Source of the DNA: Pseudothauera rhizosphaerae
GTDB taxonomy: Bacteria; Pseudomonadota; Gammaproteobacteria; Burkholderiales; Rhodocyclaceae
Assembly: GCF_004801305.1 (NCBI RefSeq)
Contig: NZ_SSOD01000014.1
Coordinates: forward strand, 62,001 to 126,000
Direction of reading: 5' to 3'
DNA length: 64,000 bases
Of this stretch, positions 8,636 to 16,969 are shown piece after piece. The stretch's first letter is position 1, and each line of letters opens with the position of its first letter. The translations under genes were made by a program, and so were the position numbers. The notes below the pieces were generated by a model, which was not told the DNA's origin, did not search any database, and saw nothing but the letters and a program-made list of their open reading frames with translations.

Positions 8636-9439
8636 ATGGCACAGCGCGCTTCGGACGCGGGCCAGCCTTCACCCTACATCCTCGAAACCTCGGGGCTGAT
8701 GAAGGAATTCCGCGGCTTCGTGGCGGTGGATGGGGTGGATCTGAAGGTCCGCCGCGGCAGCATCCACGCCCTGATCGGCCCCAACGGCGCCGGCAAGACG
8801 ACCTGCTTCAACCTGCTCACCAAGTTCCTGCAGCCCACCCGCGGCAGCATCCGCTTCAACGGCCGCGACATCACCCGCGAGGCGCCCCAGCGCATCGCCC
8901 GCTTGGGGTTGGTGCGCTCGTTCCAGATCTCGGCGGTGTTCCCGCATCTCACCGTGCTGGAGAACGTGCGCATCGCCCTGCAGCGGGCGCTGGGCACCAC
9001 CTTCCACTTCTGGAAATCGGAACGCAGCCTGGCCGCGCTCGACGAACGCGCGCTGGCGCTGCTGGCCGAAGTCGGGCTGGCGGAGCATGCCGGCATGGTG
9101 GCGGTGGAGATGCCCTACGGCCGCAAACGCGCGCTGGAGATCGCCACCACGCTGGCGCTCGATCCCGAGCTGATGCTGCTGGACGAGCCGACCCAGGGCA
9201 TGGGGCACGAGGACGTGGACCGGGTGATGCAGTTGATCCGCAAGGTCGCGGCCGATCGCACCGTGCTGATGGTGGAGCACAACATGAAGGTGGTGTCCGG
9301 CATCTGCGACGCCATCACCGTGCTCGCGCGCGGCGCGGTGCTGGCCGAGGGCGACTACGCCGCGGTATCGGCCAACGAGGCGGTGATCGAAGCCTACATG
9401 GGCAGCTCGGGCGCAGCGCTGGCGGGGGCACCCGCATGA
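8636..9439 (+). CDS. livG: ABC transporter ATP-binding protein, LivG type
   Basis: A 267-aa ATPase with Walker A GPNGAGKTT near 48, the LivG-type LLTKFLQPTRGSI segment, a VEMPYGRKRALEIATTLA signature region, and Walker B LMLLDEPTQGM near 183. A strong AAGGAGGAGA precedes ATG 8636. It couples ATP hydrolysis to the LivHM permease encoded immediately downstream. The last four bases overlap the start of livF (ATGA), which implies translational coupling. The probable cargo is delivered by the binding protein at 1279-2538. Confidence 0.88.
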   Translation: MAQRASDAGQPSPYILETSGLMKEFRGFVAVDGVDLKVRRGSIHALIGPNGAGKTTCFNLLTKFLQPTRGSIRFNGRDITREAPQRIARLGLVRSFQISAVFPHLTVLENVRIALQRALGTTFHFWKSERSLAALDERALALLAEVGLAEHAGMVAVEMPYGRKRALEIATTLALDPELMLLDEPTQGMGHEDVDRVMQLIRKVAADRTVLMVEHNMKVVSGICDAITVLARGAVLAEGDYAAVSANEAVIEAYMGSSGAALAGAPA

Positions 9440-10143
9440 CCGCCACCGAGTACCTGCGGGTCTCCGACCTGCACGCCTTCTACGGCGAATCCCACGTCCT
9501 GCACGGCATCGACTTCACCGTGCGGCGCGGCGAGTGCGTGGCCCTGCTGGGGCGCAACGGCGCCGGGCGCACCACCACGCTGCGCGCGCTGATGGGGCTG
9601 ACCGGCCGGCGCACCGGCTCGATCATGATCAACGGCCGCGAGGCCATCGCCATGGCGCCGCACCGCATCGCCCAGCTCGGCGTCGGCTACTGCCCGGAGG
9701 AGCGCGGCATCTACGCCAGCCTCAGCGCCGAGGAGAACCTGCTGCTGCTGCCGCAGGTGGGCAGCGGCGGCATGAGCGTGGCAGCGCTCTACGAGATGTT
9801 CCCCAATCTCGCCGAGCGCCGCCACAGCCAGGGCACGCGGCTGTCGGGCGGCGAGCAGCAGATGCTGGCGCTGGCGCGCATCCTGCGCACCGGCGCGCGC
9901 CTGCTGCTGCTGGACGAAATCTCCGAGGGGCTGGCGCCGGTGATCGTCGCCCGCCTGGCCGAGGTGATCGCCGAGCTGAAGCGGCGCGACTACACCATCG
10001 TGCTGGTGGAGCAGAACTTCCGCTTCGCCGCGCCGCTGGCCGACCGCATGTTCGTCGTCGAACACGGCCAGATCGCCGCCGAAATCGCCCAGCACGAGCT
10101 GGCCGCGCGCATGCCCTACCTGCAGGAACTGCTGGGGCTGTGA
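9436..10143 (+). CDS. livF: ABC transporter ATP-binding protein, LivF type, with Arg in place of the Walker A Lys
   Basis: A 235-aa LivF-type ATPase. It has signature LSGGEQQMLALARIL near 135 and Walker B LLLLDEISEGL near 155; the usual EP after the Walker B Asp is EI here. The Walker A loop reads GRNGAGRTTT, so the invariant P-loop Lys is Arg (codon CGC at 9568-9570). It pairs with LivG, which keeps its Lys, so the transporter would have one canonical and one altered site. Some LivF subfamilies may share this change; I could not check. The start overlaps livG. Confidence 0.87.
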   Translation: MTATEYLRVSDLHAFYGESHVLHGIDFTVRRGECVALLGRNGAGRTTTLRALMGLTGRRTGSIMINGREAIAMAPHRIAQLGVGYCPEERGIYASLSAEENLLLLPQVGSGGMSVAALYEMFPNLAERRHSQGTRLSGGEQQMLALARILRTGARLLLLDEISEGLAPVIVARLAEVIAELKRRDYTIVLVEQNFRFAAPLADRMFVVEHGQIAAEIAQHELAARMPYLQELLGL

Positions 10144-10195
10144 CGGCCATGCGGTCCGCTCGCCCGCAGTCCCCGCACATCGAGGATTCCCACCC

Positions 10196-11083
10196 ATGAA
10201 CGAACTCTTCGGCATCCCGCTCGCCGCGCTGCTCGGCCAGCTCGTGCTGGGCCTGGTCAACGGCTCCTTCTACGCGCTGCTCAGCCTCGGGCTGGCGATC
10301 ATCTTCGGCATGCTGCACATCATCAACTTCGCCCACGGCGCGCTCTACATGATGGGTGCGATGCTGGCCTGGATGGCGCTGCACTATTTCGGCCTCGGCT
10401 ACTGGCAGGCGCTGGTGCTGGTGCCGCCGCTGGTCGGGGCGTTCGCCGTCGCCGTCGAGCGCACGCTGCTGCGGCGCATCTACCGGCTCGATCCGCTGTA
10501 CGGCCTGCTGCTCACCTTCGGTCTGGCGCTGGTGACCGGCGGCGCCTTCCGCCACGCCTTCGGCGCGGGCGGCCAGCCCTACGCGATCCCGCCGCAACTG
10601 GCGGGCGCCATCGACCTCGGCTTCATGTTCCTGCCCAAGTACCGTGCCTGGGTCATCGCCGTCTCGCTGGCGGTGTGCCTGGCGAGCTGGTACGTGATCG
10701 AGAAGACGCGGCTGGGCGCCTACCTGCGCGCGGCTACCGAGAATCCGAAGCTGACCCAGGCCTTCGGCATCAACGTGCCCATCATGGTGATGCTGACCTT
10801 CGGCTGCGGCGCGGCGCTGGCCGCGCTCGCCGGCGTGCTGGCCGCGCCCACCACCCAGGTCAGCCCGCTGATGAGTTCCAACATGATCATCACCGTGTTC
10901 GCGGTGGTGGTGATCGGCGGCATGGGCTCCATCCTCGGCGCCGTGCTCACCGGCCTGGGGCTGGGCCTGATCGAGGGGCTGACCAAGGTGGTCTATGCGG
11001 AGGCCAGTTCCACCGTGGTCTTCGTCGTCATGGCCATCGTTCTGGCGCTACGCCCGGCCGGCCTGTTCGGCAAGGAGAAGTGA
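10196..11083 (+). CDS. livH: ABC transporter permease, LivH type
   Basis: A 295-aa very hydrophobic integral membrane protein with about eight predicted segments and the LivH-type N-terminal block LGLVNGSFYALLSLGLAIIF followed by HIINFAHGALYMMGA. The C-terminal half contains AVVVIGGMGSILGAVLTGL, the cytoplasmic coupling region for the ATPase. It lies 52 bp after livF and 2 bp before livM. It forms a heterodimeric inner-membrane channel with LivM. Confidence 0.9.
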   Translation: MNELFGIPLAALLGQLVLGLVNGSFYALLSLGLAIIFGMLHIINFAHGALYMMGAMLAWMALHYFGLGYWQALVLVPPLVGAFAVAVERTLLRRIYRLDPLYGLLLTFGLALVTGGAFRHAFGAGGQPYAIPPQLAGAIDLGFMFLPKYRAWVIAVSLAVCLASWYVIEKTRLGAYLRAATENPKLTQAFGINVPIMVMLTFGCGAALAALAGVLAAPTTQVSPLMSSNMIITVFAVVVIGGMGSILGAVLTGLGLGLIEGLTKVVYAEASSTVVFVVMAIVLALRPAGLFGKEK

Positions 11084-11085
11084 GG

Positions 11086-12027
11086 ATGAAGAACACGCCC
11101 GTCCGCATCGGCTACCTGCTCGCGCTCGCCGCGCTGCTCGCCGCCCCCGCGCTGATCTATCCGGTGCTGATCATGAAGGTGCTGTGCTTCGCGCTCTTCG
11201 CCTGCGCCTACAACCTGCTGCTGGGCTACACCGGCCTGTTGTCCTTCGGCCACGCCGCCTTCTTCGGCGCGGCGGCCTTCGTGGCCGGCCACGCGATCAA
11301 GGTGTGGGCGCTGCCGCCGCTGCTCGGCCTCGCCGCCGGCACGCTGGCCGCCGCCGCGCTGGGCTGGGCGGTGGGCGCGCTGGCGATCCGCCGGCAGGGC
11401 ATCTACTTCGCCATGATCACGCTGGCGCTGGCGCAACTGCTGTACTTCATCTGCCTGCGCGCACCTTTCACCGGCGGCGAGAACGGCCTGCAGGGCGTGC
11501 CGCGCGGCACCCTGTTCGGCCTCGATCTGGCCGACGACCACACGCTCTACTACCCCTTCGTCGCCGTGTTCGTCTGCGCGTTCTGGCTGATCCGGCGGAC
11601 CATCCATTCGCCCTTCGGCCAGACCCTGCGGGCGATCCGCGAGAACGAGGCGCGGGCGCTGTCGCTGGGCTACGACGTGGACCGCTACAAGCTGCTCGCC
11701 TTCGTGCTGTCCGCCGGCCTGGCCGGGCTGGCGGGCGCGCTCAAGACCCTGCTGTTCGGCTTCGCCACCCTCACCGACGTGCATTGGCACACCTCCGGCG
11801 AGGTGGTGCTGATGACGCTGCTCGGCGGCATGGGCACGGTGTTCGGGCCGGTGGCCGGCGCCTCGGTGATCGTGCTGCTGCAGACCGAACTGGCGGACAA
11901 GGCCGGCTCGCTGGTGACGGTCGTCATGGGGCTGATCTTCATCTTCTGCGTGCTCGCCTTCCGCCGCGGCATCGTCGGCGAGGCCGTGGCCCTGTACCGC
12001 CGCATGACAGGCGTGAAGACGCGCTGA
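11086..12027 (+). CDS. livM: ABC transporter permease, LivM type
   Basis: A 313-aa membrane protein with about eight hydrophobic segments, the LivM hallmark GYTGLLSFGHAAFFGAAAF near 43-61 and the coupling motif TLLGGMGTVFGPVAGA near 245. ATG 11086 directly follows the livH stop with an overlapping GAGG site. It is the partner permease of LivH. Cargo, inferred from context, is an alicyclic or aromatic acid. Confidence 0.9.
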   Translation: MKNTPVRIGYLLALAALLAAPALIYPVLIMKVLCFALFACAYNLLLGYTGLLSFGHAAFFGAAAFVAGHAIKVWALPPLLGLAAGTLAAAALGWAVGALAIRRQGIYFAMITLALAQLLYFICLRAPFTGGENGLQGVPRGTLFGLDLADDHTLYYPFVAVFVCAFWLIRRTIHSPFGQTLRAIRENEARALSLGYDVDRYKLLAFVLSAGLAGLAGALKTLLFGFATLTDVHWHTSGEVVLMTLLGGMGTVFGPVAGASVIVLLQTELADKAGSLVTVVMGLIFIFCVLAFRRGIVGEAVALYRRMTGVKTR

Positions 12028-12057
12028 ACCGAGAGCATCCCCCACGAGGAATCCCGC

Positions 12058-12771
12058 ATGAATGCCACCGACCGTTTCACCGATGCCGAGGTCTTCGACC
12101 GGATCGCCGCGGGGCGCCGCTCGATCCGCGCCTTCCTGCCGCGCGAGGTGGACGAGCGCGTGCTGGACGACATCCTGCGCGTGGCGGCGCGCGCGCCCTC
12201 GGGCAACGACATCCAGCCCTGGCGGGTGCACGTGCTGCGCGGCGATACCCTGCGGAGACTGGTGGAGGCCGTCTGCGCCGCCTTCGATGGAGCCGACGGC
12301 AATGGGGCCGACGGCAGCCACCGGCCCGAATACGCCTACTACCCCGCCGAATTCTTCGAACCCTACCTCGGCCGCCGCCGCAAGCTGGGCTGGGAGCTGT
12401 ACCGCCTGCTCGGCATAGCCCGGGGCGACACGGAAAGGATGCGGGCCCAGGTGCGGCGCAACTTCGACTTCTTCGGCGCGCCCGTGGGCCTGATGTTCAC
12501 CATCGACCGCCGTTTGGCGCAGGGGAGCTGGCTGGACTACGGCATGTTCCTGCAGACCCTGATGCTGGCCGCCGAGGCGCGCGGTTTGGCGACCTGCGCC
12601 CAGGCGGCGTGGATCGACTACCACCGCATCATCGAAGAGACGCTCGCGCTGCCGGCGCACGAGCAGGTGGTGTGCGGCATCGCGCTGGGCCATGCGGACC
12701 CGGACGCGGCGGAGAACGGCCTGGTCAGCGAGCGCGCGGCGCTCGACGAGTTCGTGGTGAAGCATTCCTGA
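12058..12771 (+). CDS. Nitroreductase-family flavoprotein
   Basis: A 237-aa FMN-dependent nitroreductase-fold protein: [20 protein letters not shown] near 20-39, then [17 protein letters not shown], and a C-terminal [13 protein letters not shown] block typical of the NfnB/PnbA group. Family members reduce nitroaromatics, quinones or enones with NAD(P)H. A small low-complexity insert [11 protein letters not shown] occurs near residue 76. It lies between livM and etfB in one co-directional run; its role in the pathway is unclear, perhaps a side reductase. Substrate unknown. Confidence 0.8.
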   Translation: MNATDRFTDAEVFDRIAAGRRSIRAFLPREVDERVLDDILRVAARAPSGNDIQPWRVHVLRGDTLRRLVEAVCAAFDGADGNGADGSHRPEYAYYPAEFFEPYLGRRRKLGWELYRLLGIARGDTERMRAQVRRNFDFFGAPVGLMFTIDRRLAQGSWLDYGMFLQTLMLAAEARGLATCAQAAWIDYHRIIEETLALPAHEQVVCGIALGHADPDAAENGLVSERAALDEFVVKHS

Positions 12772-12790
12772 AACCAGCGGAGACGAAAGC

Positions 12791-13552
12791 ATGAAGATAC
12801 TGGTGCCCGTCAAACGGGTGATCGACTACAACGTGAAGGCCCGCGTGAAGGCGGACGGCAGCGGGGTCGATCTGGCCAACGTGAAGATGAGCATGAACCC
12901 CTTCGACGAGATCGCCGTTGAAGAGGCGGTGCGTCTGAAGGAAGCCGGCGTGGCCACCGAAGTGGTGGCGGTGAGCTGCGGGGTCGCGGCATGCCAGGAG
13001 ACGCTGCGCACGGCCATGGCGATCGGCGCCGACCGGGGCATCCTGGTGGAAACCGACGTGGAACTGCAGCCGCTGGCGGTGGCCAAGCTGCTGAAGGCCG
13101 TGGCCGACCGGGAAGCGCCCGCGCTGGTGATCCTGGGCAAGCAGGCCATCGACGACGATGCCAACCAGACCGGCCAGATGCTGGCCGCGCTCAAGGGCTG
13201 GCCGCAGGCGACCTTCGCTTCCAAGGTCGCCCTCGCGGACGAGGGTGGGCAACCGAGGGCCACCGTGACCCGCGAGATCGACGGCGGCCTGGAAACCATC
13301 GCCATCAGCCTGCCGGCGGTGGTGACCACCGACCTGCGCCTCAACGAGCCGCGCTACGCCACGCTGCCCAACATCATGAAGGCCAAGAAGAAGCCGCTCG
13401 ACACGGTGAAGCCGGCGGAGCTCGGCGTGGACGTGGCGCCGCGGCTGGCCACGCTCAAGGTCGCCGAGCCGCCCGCGCGCAGCGCGGGGGTGCGGGTGGC
13501 CGACGTGGCCCAGTTGGTCGACAAACTCAAGAACGAAGCGAAGGTGCTGTGA
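12791..13552 (+). CDS. etfB: Electron transfer flavoprotein beta subunit
   Basis: A 253-aa EtfB: starts [20 protein letters not shown], has [19 protein letters not shown] near 36-54 and the AMP/FAD-domain segment [19 protein letters not shown] near 117-135. With EtfA it accepts electrons from the acyl-CoA dehydrogenases encoded upstream and passes them to the quinone pool through ETF-quinone oxidoreductase, which is not in this window. Its stop overlaps the etfA start by one base. Confidence 0.93.
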   Translation: MKILVPVKRVIDYNVKARVKADGSGVDLANVKMSMNPFDEIAVEEAVRLKEAGVATEVVAVSCGVAACQETLRTAMAIGADRGILVETDVELQPLAVAKLLKAVADREAPALVILGKQAIDDDANQTGQMLAALKGWPQATFASKVALADEGGQPRATVTREIDGGLETIAISLPAVVTTDLRLNEPRYATLPNIMKAKKKPLDTVKPAELGVDVAPRLATLKVAEPPARSAGVRVADVAQLVDKLKNEAKVL

Positions 13553-14487
13553 TGGCGACCCTTGTCCTGGCCGAACACGACAACCAGACCCTCAGGGCGG
13601 CAACGCTCAACACCGTCTCTGCCGCTGCCAGGATCGGCGGCGACATCCACGTGCTCGTCGCCGGCAGCAACGCCGCTGCCGTGGCGCAGGCCGCGGCCAG
13701 GGTGGCGGGCGTTGCCAGGGTGCTGGTGGCCGATGCCCCGCACCTGGACGCGCAGCTTGCCGAGAACGTCGCCGCGCTGGTGAAGGAACTGGCTCCGAAC
13801 TACAGCCATGTGTTCGCCCCCGCGACGTCCGCGGGCAAGAACGTGCTGCCGCGCGTCGCCGCGCTGCTCGACGTGGCGCAGATCAGCGACATCGTCGCCG
13901 TGGACAGCGCGGACACCTTCGTGCGCCCGATCTACGCCGGCAATGCGCTGGCGACCGTGAAGAGCGTAGACCCGATCAAGGTCGTCACGGTGCGCACCAC
14001 CGCCTTCGAGGCCGCTGCGGCGGAAGGCGGCAGCGCTGCCGTCGAAGCGGTGGCGACGGGTACGGATGCCGGCCAGTCCAGCCTGGTGGGCCGCGAGATC
14101 ACCCGGAGCGCGCGTCCCGAACTCGGTGCCGCGAAGATCATCGTCTCCGGCGGCCGCGGGCTGGGCAGCGGGGAGAACTACCGCGCGCTGCTCGAACCGC
14201 TGGCCGACAAGCTGGACGCGGCGCTGGGCGCCTCCCGTGCCGCGGTGGATGCGGGCTACGTGCCCAACGACTACCAGGTGGGCCAGACCGGCAAGATCGT
14301 CGCGCCGCAGCTCTACGTCGCCATCGGTATCTCGGGTGCCATCCAGCACCTGGCCGGCATGAAGGATTCCAGGGTGATCGTGGCGATCAACAAGGACCCG
14401 GAGGCGCCCATCTTCCAGGTGGCCGACTACGGCCTGGTGGGCGATCTGTTCGAGGTGGTGCCGGAACTGGCCGGTGCGCTCGGCTGA
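13552..14487 (+). CDS. etfA: Electron transfer flavoprotein alpha subunit
   Basis: A 311-aa EtfA: N-terminal [15 protein letters not shown], and the C-terminal FAD-binding domain with [12 protein letters not shown] near 200, [20 protein letters not shown] near 242-261 and [13 protein letters not shown] after it. It forms the FAD-carrying heterodimer with EtfB. Translation is probably coupled to etfB through the overlapping stop and start. An intrinsic-terminator-like hairpin follows about 100 bp downstream. Confidence 0.93.
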   Translation: MATLVLAEHDNQTLRAATLNTVSAAARIGGDIHVLVAGSNAAAVAQAAARVAGVARVLVADAPHLDAQLAENVAALVKELAPNYSHVFAPATSAGKNVLPRVAALLDVAQISDIVAVDSADTFVRPIYAGNALATVKSVDPIKVVTVRTTAFEAAAAEGGSAAVEAVATGTDAGQSSLVGREITRSARPELGAAKIIVSGGRGLGSGENYRALLEPLADKLDAALGASRAAVDAGYVPNDYQVGQTGKIVAPQLYVAIGISGAIQHLAGMKDSRVIVAINKDPEAPIFQVADYGLVGDLFEVVPELAGALG

Positions 14488-14583
14488 CGATCGATTCCGG
14501 CTGCCTGCCCGTCTGCCGGCAGGCTGGCCGTGATCCCGGCGATGACTCCGTCTCCCTCTCCCTCTGGTTGTCGTCGGTGTCTT

Positions 14584-14621
14584 GTCCGGCGCGATGCACG
14601 GGCATTGCGCCGGACCTTTTT
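14584..14621 (+). terminator. Intrinsic-terminator-like hairpin between etfA and the hydratase gene
   Basis: GTCCGGCGC and GCGCCGGAC form a perfect 9-bp stem around a 14-nt loop, followed by TTTTT. It ends only about 20 nt before the next start codon, so it may tune read-through into the beta-oxidation genes rather than end the operon. Confidence 0.6.
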
Positions 14622-14639
14622 CACAACGGAAGAACAAGC

Positions 14640-15410
14640 ATGGAAGAAGTGATCGTCGAACGCCCGGCGCCGTACATCGCCGTGGTCAGGCTGAACCGTC
14701 CCCAGGCGCGCAACGCACTCGGCCAGGCGCTGCGCGCGCAACTGGCGGAGCATTTCGGCGCCCTGGGGCAGGACGACGCGGTGCGCTGCATCGTGCTGAC
14801 CGGCGGCGCGCAGGTCTTCGCCGCGGGCGCCGACCTGCGCGCCCTGGTGGACAGCGGCCCCATCGAAGCCCTGCTGCTCAACAACCAGCGCATGTGGCAG
14901 GCGATCTCGTCCTGCCCCAAGCCGGTGATCGCCGCGGTCAACGGCTACGCCCTGGGCGGCGGCTGCGAACTGGCGATGCACGCGGACATCATCGTCGCCG
15001 GGGAAGGGGCCCGGTTCGGCCAGCCGGAGATCCGGGTCGGCATCATCCCGGGCGCGGGCGGCACCCAGCGCCTGGCGCGCGCGGTGGGCAAGTTCAAGGC
15101 GTTCAGGATGCTGCTCACCGGCCAGCCGGTGAGCGGGCGGGAGGCCTTCGACATGGGGCTGGCGAGCGAGGTGGTGGCCGACGACCGGGTGCAGGCGCGG
15201 GCGCTGGAACTGGCCGCGGAGATCGCCGCCCTGCCGCCGCTGGCCGCGGCCCAGATCAAGGAGGTGCTGCTCGCGGGCCAGGATGCCCCGCTGGAGGCCG
15301 CGCTGATGCTGGAGCGCAAGGCCTTCCAGGTGCTGCTCGCCAGTGCGGACAAGAAGGAAGGGATGCAGGCCTTCCTCGACAAGCGCACGGCCACGTTCAA
15401 GGGGGCCTGA
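14640..15410 (+). CDS. Enoyl-CoA hydratase, PaaF-like
   Basis: A 256-aa crotonase with RPQARNALGQALRAQLAEHF near 19-38, oxyanion segment AAGADLRAL near 62-70, and GYALGGGCELAMHADIIVAG near 102-121. GIIPGAGGTQRLARAVG carries both catalytic Glu positions just before it (CE near 110 and PEI near 130). It most resembles dicarboxylyl-CoA hydratases of the PaaF type, as I remember them. In this pathway it could hydrate 2,3-didehydropimeloyl-CoA. It may also have to hydrate cyclohex-1-ene-1-carboxyl-CoA, because no separate badK is visible. Confidence 0.85.
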   Translation: MEEVIVERPAPYIAVVRLNRPQARNALGQALRAQLAEHFGALGQDDAVRCIVLTGGAQVFAAGADLRALVDSGPIEALLLNNQRMWQAISSCPKPVIAAVNGYALGGGCELAMHADIIVAGEGARFGQPEIRVGIIPGAGGTQRLARAVGKFKAFRMLLTGQPVSGREAFDMGLASEVVADDRVQARALELAAEIAALPPLAAAQIKEVLLAGQDAPLEAALMLERKAFQVLLASADKKEGMQAFLDKRTATFKGA

Positions 15411-15412
15411 AC

Positions 15413-16933
15413 ATGCTGGACGCGAATCGTGACGATTTCCTGCTCGGCATCGTCGGCGCCGGGCTGATGGGCCGGGGCATCGCCCAGGTCGCCGCCCTCG
15501 GCGGGGTGAGGGTGCTGCTTTTCGACAGCCGCGCCGAAGCGGCCGCGGAGGCCCGCGACGAACTCGGGCGGACCCTGTCGATGCTGGCGCAGAAAGGGAA
15601 GATCACCGAGGCGGCGGCCGGCGCGGCGCTCGCGCGCATCGGCGCCGCGGCCGGCCTGGACGGACTCGCCGGCTGCCACGTGGTGGTCGAGGCCATCGTC
15701 GAGAGCCTGGAAGCCAAGCGCGAGCTGTTCAGGCAGCTCGAAGCGGTGGTGGCCGACGACTGCCTGCTCGCCACCAATACCTCGTCCCTGTCGGTCACCG
15801 CCATCGCCGCGGCCTGCCGCGCGCCGCAGCGGGTGGCGGGCTTCCACTTCTTCAGCCCGGTGCCGCTGATGAAGGTCGTGGAGGTCGTGGACGGCGCGCT
15901 CACCGCGCTGGCCGCCGGCGATGCGCTGACGGCGCTGGCACGGCGCATGGGGCATGCGCCGGTGCGCGCGCAGGACACGCCGGGCTTCATCGTCAACCAT
16001 GCCGGGCGGGGCTATCTCACCGAGGCCCTGCGCGTGCTCGGCGAAGGCATCGCCGACCACGCGCGGATCGACCGCATCCTGCGCGGCGCGGCCGGCTTTC
16101 GCCTCGGCCCCTTCGAACTGCTCGACCTGACCGGGCTGGACGTCTCCTGCCCGGTCATGGAGACGATCTACCACCAGTATTACGAGGAGCCGCGCTACCG
16201 GCCGTCGCCGCTGCTGCGCCAGCGCCTGGCGGCCGGCCTGCTCGGGCGCAAGAGCGGGCGGGGCTTCTACGCCTATGCCGACGGCCGCGCACAGTTCCCC
16301 GCGGTGCCGCCGGTCCCGCCGGCAAGCATGCTGCCGCTGTGGGTCGGCACGCCGGGATGCGGCGCGCGCGAAGGGCTGCTGCGCCGCCTGGAAGCCGGCG
16401 GCGCGCGCCTGGACCGCGGCACCCGGCCGGCGCCCGAGTCGGTATGCATCGTGCTGCCGGTGGGCCGCGACGCCAGCACCGCGGCCCTCGACGAGGGCCT
16501 TGACCCCGCGCGCACGGTGGCCGTCGATCCGCTCTTCCTCGACCTGTACGCGACGCTGATGGGCACGCCGCTGACCACGGCATCGGCGCGTGACGCGGTG
16601 TGGGCGGCGCTGGCCGGCGGCGGCACGGAGGTCACCGTGATCCGCGACAGCGCCGGCTTCGTGGCCCAGCGCGTGGTGGCGATGATCGTCAACATCGGCT
16701 GCGACATCGCCCAGCAGCGCATCGCCACGCCGCAGGACATCGACCGCGCGGTCACCCTGGGCCTGGGCTATCCGCTGGGGCCGCTGGCCATGGGCGATGC
16801 GCTGGGCGGCGCCACGGTGCTCGCCATCCTCGATGCGCTGCACGGCTTCTACCGCGACCCGCGCTATCGCCCCAGCCCGTGGCTGACCCGCCGCGCGCGC
16901 CTGGGCGTGTCGCTGCTGACCCCCGAGCCCTGA
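15413..16933 (+). CDS. 3-hydroxyacyl-CoA dehydrogenase, PaaH-like two-domain form
   Basis: A 506-aa protein starting 3 bp after the hydratase stop. The N-terminal NAD-binding motif GIVGAGLMGRGIAQVAALGG is near residues 9-28. TNTSSLSVTAIAA lies near 120 and HFFSPVPLMKVVEVVDG, with the catalytic His, near 143-159. A second C-terminal dehydrogenase domain, SAGFVAQRVVAMIVN near 415, is typical of the long PaaH type of about 475-510 aa. It would oxidise 3-hydroxypimeloyl-CoA (or 3-hydroxyacyl-CoAs generally) to the 3-keto ester with NAD. Confidence 0.87.
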   Translation: MLDANRDDFLLGIVGAGLMGRGIAQVAALGGVRVLLFDSRAEAAAEARDELGRTLSMLAQKGKITEAAAGAALARIGAAAGLDGLAGCHVVVEAIVESLEAKRELFRQLEAVVADDCLLATNTSSLSVTAIAAACRAPQRVAGFHFFSPVPLMKVVEVVDGALTALAAGDALTALARRMGHAPVRAQDTPGFIVNHAGRGYLTEALRVLGEGIADHARIDRILRGAAGFRLGPFELLDLTGLDVSCPVMETIYHQYYEEPRYRPSPLLRQRLAAGLLGRKSGRGFYAYADGRAQFPAVPPVPPASMLPLWVGTPGCGAREGLLRRLEAGGARLDRGTRPAPESVCIVLPVGRDASTAALDEGLDPARTVAVDPLFLDLYATLMGTPLTTASARDAVWAALAGGGTEVTVIRDSAGFVAQRVVAMIVNIGCDIAQQRIATPQDIDRAVTLGLGYPLGPLAMGDALGGATVLAILDALHGFYRDPRYRPSPWLTRRARLGVSLLTPEP

Positions 16934-16969
16934 GCCGGGGTGACGAACACATAGACAGGAGGTTTTTCC

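Noticed and set aside
12280..12320. Tandem repeat in the nitroreductase gene encoding [11 protein letters not shown]
   Set aside because: Only two imperfect units and in frame; treated as a small surface-loop expansion rather than a separate feature.
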